From positions 1 to 64,000 of the forward strand of contig JAKSZP010012295.1 in the NCBI GenBank assembly GCA_022478985.1: a DNA stretch of 64,000 nucleotides, written 5' to 3'. The notes below the pieces were generated by a model. That model worked only from the letters and a program-made list of their open reading frames with translations. It ran no database searches and was not told the DNA's origin. Position numbers and translations under genes: made by a program. Origin of the DNA: Massospora cicadina. Its lineage: Eukaryota; Entomophthoromycota; Entomophthoromycetes; Entomophthorales; Entomophthoraceae. Shown here one piece after another: positions 55,430 through 64,000 of the stretch; position 1 is the stretch's first letter; every line of letters starts with the position of its first letter.

Positions 55430-56213
55430 TATGATTCAATTTATCTTTCATCTTGGGCGTTTTGTATAAAACATTTTTATTATGATATTAAGTTTTAGTT
55501 TGGTAATGTCTATCCCCTGGTCAGCTTACCTCAGTTAAATAAAAATTAAAATTAAATGGTTCACCATTCTTGGCACATGTCATTAGTACTCAGATTTGAG
55601 GCAGCAAAATCATTTTTAGACGTTTGATAACAAAACATCAGCTTTCCACCAGTGAATACCACGATTATCTAAACTTAGAGTTGGCGTCAAGGTAAGATTT
55701 CATCAAACTTAAATTCGAGGTGGTGAAATCATTGTTAGAAAGTTGTAAACTTACATTGGCTTTCCGCTAGAAATTCACAAAATCGCCCACATTTTTCTCT
55801 TAATGTTGATCTATGATTCCAATAAACTTAAACAACTAGTCTAAATTGTTTGACATCCTCAGCATTAGATGCTAGTGTCAAAATTGACTGAAATATCATT
55901 TAGGATCCTTTCACAATACTTTTGACATTAAAATTATTCAATTCGCCATCTTAATTGATAGCATTAATTATCTTAATATCCTAAGCCTCAGTTGCCAGTG
56001 TCAAAAACCACCAATTCTTTAGAAGGATGTATCTTATATTATCTTGAATCAGGGGATAAAAACTTCTCAACCCAGCCAAATGTGGAGCACAAATTGGGGT
56101 TATTATAATTAAATATTGGACTTGAAACTAGTAATATAGTCTTCAATCACTCAACTAGATAAACGGTAATTTTATTAATATATGAGGAATATTACCTGAT
56201 TAAAGTATCAACA
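55430..56213 (+). repeat. X2 3' region with ~130-bp tandem repeats
   Basis: Two imperfect tandem pairs. CAGATTTGAGGCAGCAAAATC at 55591 (cited in part) recurs as AAATTCGAGGTGGTGAAATC at 55720, each followed by a CTTTCC block about 55 bp on. GACATCCTCAGC...CTAGTGTCAAA at 55850 recurs as AATATCCTAAGC...CCAGTGTCAAA at 55975, about 127 bp apart, and a third copy lies at 53517 before the gene. The last 200 bp lead to the insertion end TATCAACA. No ORF. Confidence 0.6.
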
Positions 56214-56218
56214 CACCC

Positions 56219-56597
56219 TCAAATTGGTGAATAATGCCGCTATACGCTCAAAAAAACTATTTTGCAATACATTAAGTAAACATATACTGCTATACTAATC
56301 AATCAAGTACAGGTGAAGGCAATTATTGAAAGTGGGGTGCCAATTAATATTGTCTCAACCAAACTGGTGAAGAAAATGAAAATCTTTCCATATTTAGAGC
56401 GCAAGAAAGATTATGGAACTGCCAAGCCTAATACAATCATCTCATGTGGAGCTTATAGCACATCACCACTCAGATTTGTATCACTGGTGGTATCCATCCC
56501 AACTATAGTTCTAGCCAACCAAAAATACAACATTCTAATTTAGAATAGGTTTTAAGGAGATACAGAGTTAAATGTAACTTTGAGGATCTACATTGAC
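56219..56597 (+). pseudogene. A2 protease remnant
   Basis: Resumes A2 after the X2 insertion. The open frame 56313-56543 reads KAIIESGVPINIVSTKLVKK and later LVVSIPTIVLANQKYNILI, collinear with A1. The catalytic triplet is ESG, as in A1. It ends at the second insertion, whose TSD ACATTGAC starts at 56590. Confidence 0.8.
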
Positions 56598-57440
56598 TGT
56601 AAGGAGAGTATTTATAACTCTCCTGTTACCAGCGGGGTAGTGCATGGTGCACAAATCCAATGCCAGGGAACAAGCCATTAGTGTGAAATTACCAGAGTCC
56701 AGCTGAGGGTACTGGAGCAATAACAACTTGGGCAGAGAAGTGTGAGTTCTATAAAAAATAACCTGCCAAAAGCGACGTGGTGCACAAAGAGAAAGGGGGT
56801 AAAGAACCCAGGCTGTAGTGAACCTGGGTGCTCAATGATGCACTAGGGGATAGCTTGATTGTATTGGAAAAGGCAAGGTTAATGGAGTGCAAGAACTCCT
56901 CGATGAGGTTTGCGCACAGGAGCGTTTGGAATATCATAAAAATAAAATGTAAACGGGAAAAATGTTTATTAAGAACTTACCAACAAGGAATGGTAGCAGG
57001 GGACACATAATCAAACTTCAACGGGGAAATAAGGGGTTCGCTGAGGTGGGTATAAGCACTGACCCACCAATAGGCACAAACTACCATCCTGATTGGTAGA
57101 ATATGCCAAAACCAACTTCACTCTGGTAATCTATTGAAGTTGGATTTTACCCTAACATTTGATTTCTTAAATGGAACAGTTTTAAACCCCCATCCCTTGA
57201 CAAACCAAACTGAACCATCTGCATTAATTACATAAACCGTTTGTTTTAACGCCTGGGCTGACATAAGGGACTGGGCATTTGGCACTTCACTAGTACCAAC
57301 CTGAAGATATTTAGCTTGTACCCTGCGTTGGTCTAGCATGTGCCTGAGGTCAGGAAGGGCCTGAAGCTTCACCTTCTGGGCCTCCTGGCGCTCATCCTTA
57401 TCCTTGGGGCTGGTCCCCACTATGAAGTCATCTACCTATG
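56598..57440 (-). mobile_element. 843-bp insertion with 8-bp TSD ACATTGAC
   Basis: The A1/A2 alignment breaks here and is seamless across it: ACATTGAC at 56590-56597 recurs at 57441-57448. An 8-bp TSD is not Ty3-like and points to a cut-and-paste DNA transposon such as hAT, or to LINE-type insertion. Near the left end GGAGAGT and ACTCTCC form a hairpin. The minus strand has a frame of about 108 codons open to 57118 without an ATG at its start (DFIVGTSPKDKDERQEAQKV, QALPDLRHMLDQRRVQ, YVINADGSVWFVKGW). It is charged and unrecognised. No terminal inverted repeat or poly(A) is seen. Confidence 0.7.
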
Positions 57441-57448
57441 ACATTGAC

Positions 57449-58840
57449 CAAATTGTGTAAAATGCTACCTCTAGTATATCAGAGAGATGAGGAAACACCA
57501 CTTGCCAAGCAGAACAATTACATTAATTTGATCTATAATAATGTTATTATCCAGATTTGCTACCAATTGGTTGGACAAAGTGCAAAGTGAAATGCTGAAG
57601 AAAATCCTGGAAAATTGGGGAATTCCGCTACAAAAAAGAAGTTGAGTACATACTGCTGGGATAATAAATAATAGTTAATACAGGATTATCTTTAAAAAAA
57701 CCTGAGCTTTTGTATGGAGAGGGTGGTAGCCCATGGAAGAAGTCCAGAAAAAAGCCATGGGTGCGCCTGGAATATCAATGCCAGGTCATGGAGAAATCTG
57801 AGTTCTCCGGGAGGTTCTAAGTAGAAAACCAATGATGATTGAGAAAATCAGATCTTCACATTTGTCCATATGATCCCAATGACGGAATTGCGAAAGTTCC
57901 ATGATTTTGGGACTCTTTCTGAGATGGGATTGCTGGAAGGGGCTCTAGAGAATATTAAGTTATTAATCAACTGTGAGAATCTTGCTTATCTAACGGAAAG
58001 ATAGCAGGAGGAGGTACTTGAGCTATAAAAAAGTATCAGTAATCTTCAACCAGGATGATCATGACTTAGGATGTGCAAAGAACATAATCTATACTTTTGA
58101 CACTTGGGAAATTTACCAGTATTTATGAGACCAATCCGACGGTCAAAAACATCTGAAGCGGTAGTGGAAGTGAAAATCTCAAATTAGTGGATCACAGGTT
58201 CCTCGTTCCATTGTTAAGCCCCTAGGTGAGCCCTATCCTGATAATGAAGAAGAAGGATGACTCTAAATGGGTGGTGATTGATTATCAGAGGCTGAACAAG
58301 ATAAAAGAGGATTTGTATCCACTACCTTAAATTGTTGATGCTTTAGATTGATTAGGAGAAGCAAAGTATTACTCTGCAATGGATCTTACCTTGGTTTATC
58401 TGCAAATTGATTTGCCAATTTAAGTCCACTTGAAGTGCACGATCATCACCATGCAGGGTCTATATTAACCAACGCGGATGCCCAAGGTCTTTTCATTTCA
58501 CCTGCAACTTTTTGAAGAACTATGGACGCCATATTGAATGGCTTGAAGTTGTCTTGCGTCCTAGTGTACTTGAATGACAGAAATGTGTTTTGTAGAACTT
58601 TAACTAACCATTTGCAGCACTTGGAAGGAGTCTATAAGAGACTATATGCGACATTCTGATATTGAGATTAGGAAGTGCCACTTCTTCAAAAAAGTGTTGT
58701 AATCTTTGGGGTTCATAATCAACTCCAGTGGACTGCAGCTGCAAGCTTAGAAGATTGAAATTATAGAGCGGATGGCCATCCTAAGAAGCGACTGAGATAT
58801 CCAAATGTTTCTTTAAACGTTAGATAATAATAAATATTTA
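57449..58840 (+). pseudogene. A2 linker and reverse transcriptase remnant
   Basis: The linker at 57449-58150 aligns with A1 4140-3560. RT then reads LIMKKKDDSKWVVIDYQRLNK, split here for length, followed by LGEAKYYSAMDLTLVY with the first Asp. The active-site box is YLND (near 58569-58580), with the second Asp changed to Asn by one G-to-A change, so this copy is catalytically dead while A1 retains YLDD. The thumb region has HHLQHLEGVYKRLYA. About a dozen stops. Confidence 0.85.
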
Positions 58841-59430
58841 TACAGGATTTGAGAATCACTGAGCCTTGCTTTATTTACTAAAGGTTCTGAGGAAAGGATT
58901 CATATGGAACTGGCCCAAAATTCCTTTAATAAGTTGTACAGCTGTATAAATTCTTCAATTTTGAAATATTCAAATTTCAATTGAAAGTTTATGATACAGA
59001 CTGATAATTCACTAATGGCAATTGTGACCATCTTTAGCCAAGTATATGATCTCTGTGAATAGCATCCAGCTACTTATGTGAGCCTGACGTTATCAGCAGC
59101 AGAACGGAATTACACCATTACTGAGTGAGAACTCCTTATGGTGACTTATTTTTGTAACCAGTTGCAGGTTTATTTAGAGTACGCACTTTCAAGTGGTGAT
59201 AGACCCCTCCTCTCTGCATTGGCTGCATAACAAAAAAAAACTGGAAGGACGTCTGGCCTAATGGGCACTGAAGCTTCAAGCTTACGACTTTTAGATAGTC
59301 CACCAAGCAGGAGCTAGTCATCAAAATGTGGATGGCTTATCAAGGTTACCAATGGTCCAAGTGGTACACCAACAGGATGATGGACCGTTTTATGAAATGG
59401 TCGATGGAAAAATTGAGAATGAGCCGAATT
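58841..59430 (+). pseudogene. A2 RNase H remnant
   Basis: Reads, with stops, the connection end (near 58860-58950) and the RNase H strands, with LPLSAAERNYTITE-like codons near 59090-59130. The end VDGLSRLPMVQVVHQQDDGP lies near 59328-59387, followed by FYEMVDGKIENEP, matching A1 2345-2250. No complete catalytic set. Confidence 0.7.
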
Positions 59431-59439
59431 AAAATTAAA

Positions 59440-60350
59440 AATGCGCTTTGAAAAGTGATGGAAACATCAAGACTAACCATGGACAAGTATTAAAGAAAAT
59501 TGATGGAATATGACTGCTATTTTCAAAACTGTCTGATTGAGTGGCAATAAATCAAGCCACACAAAAGGTTGTCAGGCATGGAGGCCTGAGAAAGACAAGC
59601 GACCACATTTGCCAGTAATCTTACTGGGAGTATATCTCTATGATGAGGCTGATTATCTGCATTGCTGCGTGGAGTGCCAACGCATAAACACACAAGAACA
59701 CAACTAGATATCGACTTGTAGACCTGTATTGCATGGCATACAGTGTCCATCAATGTGATGGGACCCCTTGACTATGAGCGCGGGGGATTCAAATATTACA
59801 TAGTTGCAATTGATTATCTGACCAGATGGGTTGAGACAAAGGCTCTGGTAAAAAGTGGACGCAACAAGTACCGCCCATTTATCCTAGATCAAGTTGTAAT
59901 GCCATTGATTCCTGAAGAACTTGTTAAGTTTCAACAAAACGAATATCACATCCCACGTGATCCTGAGATTCAAATTATATAGGGATCCAAGGATTCATGT
60001 CAGTACCCTACCAGCTGGAAATTAATGGACTGGTAGAACGAGAAAATGAATGCTGGCCATGACGCTGAGGAATCTGGTGGCTGGAAAATCTCCACATGGG
60101 GAAGCTACCTCAGTTTGGTGACATTTGCATACAAAATTAGTCACCATATGGCGATGGGAAAAACGCCATTTGAATTGTTGTTTGGAAGATAGGCTGATTT
60201 ACCACCAATTCTACATATAGTGGACAAACTAACATTGGAAATGAAAGACAAGAAATATTTACTCAAACTCTTGAATATCTTGATCAAAATGCTGTTGCAA
60301 GCAAATAATGTGACCTTTAAGTAAAAGATTAAGGCCAAGACAATATACAA
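59440..60350 (+). pseudogene. A2 integrase remnant
   Basis: Zinc-binding Cys pair CCVECQRI (about 59665-59690). The open frame 59743-59982 gives VMGPLDYERGGFKYYIVAID and YLTRWVETKAL, the core with SIN for the usual SID (first Asp to Asn). Further on VPYQLEINGLVERENE retains the catalytic Glu (near 60010-60050), then SHHMAMGKTPFELLFG-type codons (60135-60190). Frameshifts separate the parts. Confidence 0.85.
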
Positions 60351-62613
60351 TATGAACTGACTAGCATTAGATTAACACCTTGTAGTCGATAAAGTAGCTT
60401 TTTTGACTCATGTTTTTGGAGAAGAAATAAATTAGATGCACTGTGGTTGTGTCAATTCGAGATTATCACCAAAAATGGTGATGGATGCATATTCCATCAA
60501 AAACCTCGCAGATGGAAGAATTGTTAATAGGGTCCATGCTAAGTACCTAAAGCAGTGGATTAAAAAAAATAAGAGTGTTCCTGAAGGGACACAGAACCAT
60601 TGAGATGGTTATGTCATAAATTTGTTTGTTAAGTCCCAAAGAGGACTGCTGAACCAAAATAAATGGTTGAGTCTAGAAAATAAGACCTCTGAACCATGAA
60701 ACTTGTAGGTCAGATTTTACCAGAAACCAATTTAATGGGATAACAAAAAAAGATGGACCGCTGAGCTGATTATAGGTCATATCACATTTAAAAAAGATTT
60801 AATAAAAACTTATAAGAAATTAAAAAAGAAGTAAAAAAGAGATAAAAAAAGTCATATATCTTATATTTTTTATTTGTTATCTTCGATTTGGGGATGATTC
60901 CACTAATGTTGCCTCTTGGGGAAGAAAGATGTATTACAGTAAGAGGGAACAAGACGTCAAAACCTATCTGAGATCAAACACTAGCAAGGACTAGACCCAC
61001 TTGATACCAAGTTTGTTGAGTAGATTCTGAGACTTAAGAGAAACATGAAAATGGGAAGAGAAATTAAAGTGTTGGCATTTTCCAAATGTAATACTATGGA
61101 TTAGTGAGCAAAAGCAAAAGAAAAGAAAGAGGAGGTTGGCAAATAATCCCAAAAAAACTCATTATGGCACTAGTGATGGAAGATTAGTCTTGGGTGCTAA
61201 TGGGCTTCATCAAGATTGTTGTACAAATGGGAAGCCATATAGCAAGGTATTCTGGATATAGTATGACAAATTATACCTCCAATCAGAGCCATGAGAGGGA
61301 GATAGTAGTGTGAAGCACCAGAGATAAGGTAGTGGTGCAAAGTGTGAACAACATCCTGAAGGCGACTGATGCAAGCTTCATAGAATCAGAAGCAGAAAGA
61401 GCGATGGAAATTAGGGGAATCCAGAAGCTTTGTGGCTCAACTGCACAGACTTGGCCAGAGAAATGAAGAGCACAGGCTGAAACATCTATATATAGTATGC
61501 TTGAGAGATCAGAGGTGTTTAGAACCTTGCAAGGGCCTCAGTTACTTAGTTCCTTAATTCTGAATTTAAGAGCTCAAATTTTTCTTGATTCCCAATAGCT
61601 AGTTTAATCGAAGAAACAGATGGTTTAGAATATTGCCTGGGCCAAAAAGGAACTCTGGGTTAAAATTGGGGCTGGAACAAGATTTATGACTGATATTGGA
61701 TGACATTGCTTCAATAAGCTCAACAATTATAATGGTTTATCCACAAAAGGAGCCACATCTAGCAGAGTGTAGAAGTTCAATTTTTGGACTGATGAAAGAG
61801 GAAGAATCAGCCATAATTCATTTGAGACTTCACTACTTTGGTTTCATCATCATCAAATAGCATTTATGGTAGTTCAGCAGAAGGACTACCTTCATACGCT
61901 TAACTTTGAGTATTGGTCTTTGGGGATCATAAAAGAGATTTTTCTGAGCAGTACAACTCATCAATTGAAGAGACGGGCATCTTCAGCAGAAAAAGATCAA
62001 AATATTGCTGGTAATTAGTTAGAAGTAATTTTTATGGAGCTGGATGAGTCAGGGAAGGTCAGAATTTTTGTAATGGTCAACATTATCCACTTTGGTACAT
62101 ATTTAAGCTCTAATTTTGGTGCAATTAATTTCTATATTATAATATAATCTTTTCAAAAAATTGAAAAGATCATGGGAGCAAAAAAGTTAATAGGAGGAAA
62201 TTTAACCAGAGCAAATCTTATAAATCATACTTATTTTTGCCGTGATAAAGATATTGATTGTAGTAACCTTCTGTCAAGGATGAGGAGGGAGATCAAAGAA
62301 TCAAGAACGCTGGAGCAAGATCCTGAAAATGACAAAGGGTCATATGTCCTAACCAAGTAAAACCAGCTATCTAGGACTACCATTATTATGAATAAACCAA
62401 ATAGACTGGCATGACAGTGGGTCATAAGGCCGCTCTATGAAGAGGCAGGAAGCAAGGAAGAAAGGAAGAGAACCACAGGCTGAAGGTTGCTGAGCAGCAT
62501 TAAGTGCGGAATGGCTGTGGCCTTTAGAAACTAAGAAGTAAGTGACCTAGGATAAGGTGACATTCTTATACTATGATCTTATTCTCATTGGAAATCTAGG
62601 CAGTAGGTGGATT
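60351..62613 (+). other. A2 post-pol region (about 1.7-2.2 kb)
   Basis: From integrase to the 3' LTR. At 60915-60932 a purine-rich GGGGAAGAAAGA followed by TG mimics a polypurine tract and LTR start, but the true LTR (by comparison with the 5' LTR) begins at 62614. The part 60930-61480 aligns with A1 1-715. The rest has no counterpart in the window. A 62-codon open frame (62172-62360) has no motif. It may hold a decayed extra ORF such as an envelope-like gene, for which I see no direct evidence. Confidence 0.55.
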
Positions 62614-63750
62614 TGTTGTAGTCTTTACCTCTCTTCCATCTTCCTAAATATATCTGCTGGTTTTCTAGGGGATAAGTCCCTCTTGTGAATGAATTGGATA
62701 TCCGTTAACCTCTGTTTTGAGTTAATAATTTCTGAGGATTTAAGTGTAAATTGTCAGGTTCAGATCAATCAGGGTTGAGCCATGATAATTATTAAGATTT
62801 TGTAGGGCAGATTTGCTTATGAAATTGGGACATCAGATAGTTGTTTTTATTAATCAGAAAGTTAGTGATTGGGATCAGTTGGGTTTAATCACCAACTGAT
62901 TTTTGAATTTAATTAGCAATTGCAAGGCAAAAAAATCCAACTGCAACTAAAAATCAATCAATTGGTTTGCAACCTGCTATAATGGGTAAATAGTCTCATT
63001 ACATAAGAAGGTCACTAGCAAAATGTGGTTGGTTCACTGTGGTCAAGCAAAAATGCTAAGGACACCTTTTCTGGATCTTTCCATTATTAGATCTCTGAGA
63101 TGTCCAACAGAGGAATCCTTAGCCCTATGTATAAGACAACTGTCAAAAAACTTCACAAAATAAATTAATGGCAATGGCTGACGTTTCAGGGCTGAGGTGC
63201 CAACTGAGGAGTTGAGCGTCATATTCTCCCTATAAACTCCCTAGTTATTTTATTAATAAAGCAAAATAAAATTTTCTAAGATAAATATCAGTTCGAAGTT
63301 CTATATATCTTTAATATAATAATGTTGTAATATAATAATTGTGGACTCCTTTGTGTGGTAAAGAGTAAGGATCAGATAGCATTAGAAGAGAAGCAGAACA
63401 TTGACATGGATCTCTGCCAACTCAGCATGATGGGAACAAAGCCCATGAACCTCTGAATCTGAGAGTAGATTGAGTTCAGCTGGGATAGAGAAGTAGTCCC
63501 TAATTATTTGCACTTAATAATTTGTGGATTATTCCAGTTTTGATTGTTGTACCACATCTGGTTTATTTATTCAGCTATGGATAAAAAGTCATCATACTAT
63601 TATTGCTCATATATATCTATACTATCAAGCTATGCAAATCATGCACATAGTCACCCTGTGCAATTAATCACTGGGAGTGATTGTCAACAAAGACTTTAAG
63701 AATTGTACTTTCAACTGAAGTAAAGTAGCCACTAGTCCCAGTTTTTAACA
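62614..63750 (+). repeat. 3' LTR of A2 (1137 bp)
   Basis: Starts TGTTGTAGTCTTTACC and ends CCAGTTTTTAACA, then CCCTC (63751-63755), the TSD. Collinear with 42247-44145 without the F2 insertion. TTTATTAATAAAGC near 63247 may supply a poly(A) signal. Confidence 0.9.
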
Positions 63751-63755
63751 CCCTC

Positions 63756-64000
63756 ACAGAAGAAAATAAAGTCAAGTATAGTCCTGTTTTATAAAGAAGT
63801 TAGTGAATTATTACTTCTCAGCATTAAAAGTCTGGCTCAATGAAGTATAAATTTAAAAATTAATAATAAACTATAACTTAGACTATAGTTAATGTTACTA
63901 TAGAGGATAAAATATAGGCATGGGTTAGCCTCAGTTGCAAGTAGATAAAATCTAAGTTTAAGCAAAGACAATGTGACATGATTTAATGCATTGAAAAGAT
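63756..64000. other. AT-rich flank
   Basis: Sequence beyond the A2 insertion site, compositionally like 38525-42241. Nothing recognised. Confidence 0.5.

Larger units (their letters stand above)
45811..56213 (+). mobile_element. Composite insertion in A2 carrying X2 and B3
   Basis: The A1/A2 alignment breaks exactly at 45810/45811 and resumes at 56214. The inserted block starts TGTTGAAAATT and ends AGTATCAACA, so its ends are TGTTGA...TCAACA, and it is flanked by TACCC (45806-45810) and CACCC (56214-56218), 4 of 5 identical. These are the marks of an LTR or similar integrase-made insertion. I could not align its two ends as LTRs. After subtracting B3 it is about 3.4 kb and its only gene is X2. 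Confidence 0.72.
42247..63750 (+). mobile_element. Ty3/gypsy element A2, one insertion split over 21.5 kb
   Basis: 5' LTR 42247-44145, Gag 44190-45805, protease 56219-56597, RT, RNase H, integrase to about 60350, post-pol region and 3' LTR 62614-63750. The flanking 5-mers CCCTC (42242-42246 and 63751-63755) match, which shows that the two distant halves are one element. Removing F2 and its TSD (752 bp), the 45811-56213 insertion and the 56598-57440 insertion leaves about 9.5 kb. All genes are broken. Confidence 0.92.

Noticed and set aside
60915..60935. Polypurine tract and LTR start of A2
   Set aside because: Purine run plus TG looks right, but the real 3' LTR, defined by alignment with the 5' LTR and by the TSD, begins at 62614.

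Overview
This window is eukaryotic and is built almost entirely of old, nested retrotransposons; I see no intact host gene. The evidence is direct: decayed Ty3/gypsy gag-pol reading frames, paired and solo LTRs with TG...CA ends and 5-bp target-site duplications (TSDs), a tRNA-headed SINE, and tiny A-tailed retroposed fragments with 14-16 bp TSDs. The host cannot be named. The AT-rich sequence and a chromodomain-bearing Ty3 family of fungal type suggest a large repeat-rich fungal genome, but this is only an inference.

Layout. (1) 1-7421, minus strand: Ty3 copy A1, whose 3' end lies off the window; it sits inside the 3' LTR of B1. (2) 7422-13605, minus: Ty3 copy B1. (3) 13606-13855: a 250-bp piece of the reverse transcriptase (RT) of chromovirus C1, left between B1 and B2. 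(4) 13856-24828, minus: Ty3 copy B2. Its 5' LTR is split by solo LTR D (20218-20772, TSD ATCCT), by a head-to-tail LTR-internal-LTR-internal-LTR array E (20827-24017, TSD CAGGG), and by an unidentified ~600-bp piece. (5) 24829-30063, plus: the rest of C1, itself carrying an unknown 1.3-kb insert and solo LTR F1. (6) 30064-31137: an LTR shared by C1 and C2, holding a SINE. (7) 31138-38524, plus: chromovirus C2 with its 3' LTR, interrupted by X1, a copy of an unrecognised GC-rich gene. (8) 38525-42241: AT-rich flank with nothing recognised. (9) 42247-63750, plus: one Ty3 element, A2, with TSD CCCTC on both sides. Inside it are solo LTR F2, a ~10.4-kb insertion holding X2 (second copy of the unknown gene) and the full-length element B3, and an 843-bp insertion with an 8-bp TSD. 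(10) 63756-64000: flank again.

Families. A is Ty3 with ~1.15-kb LTRs and ~1.7 kb of non-pol sequence after integrase. B is Ty3 whose Gag carries collagen-like Gly-X-Y triplets. C is a chromovirus with a C-terminal chromodomain and LTRs of about 770 bp. E is a non-autonomous LTR element. X is a two-copy, GC-rich gene with an RRM-like segment and a Cys-rich motif, found inside mobile insertions and not assignable by eye to a known family.

All pol genes are broken. Many stops sit where Gln, Trp or Arg is expected, and several catalytic residues are lost by G-to-A or C-to-T changes, as expected from cytosine deamination. Coordinates of decayed domains are approximate. LTR and TSD coordinates were read base by base unless stated.
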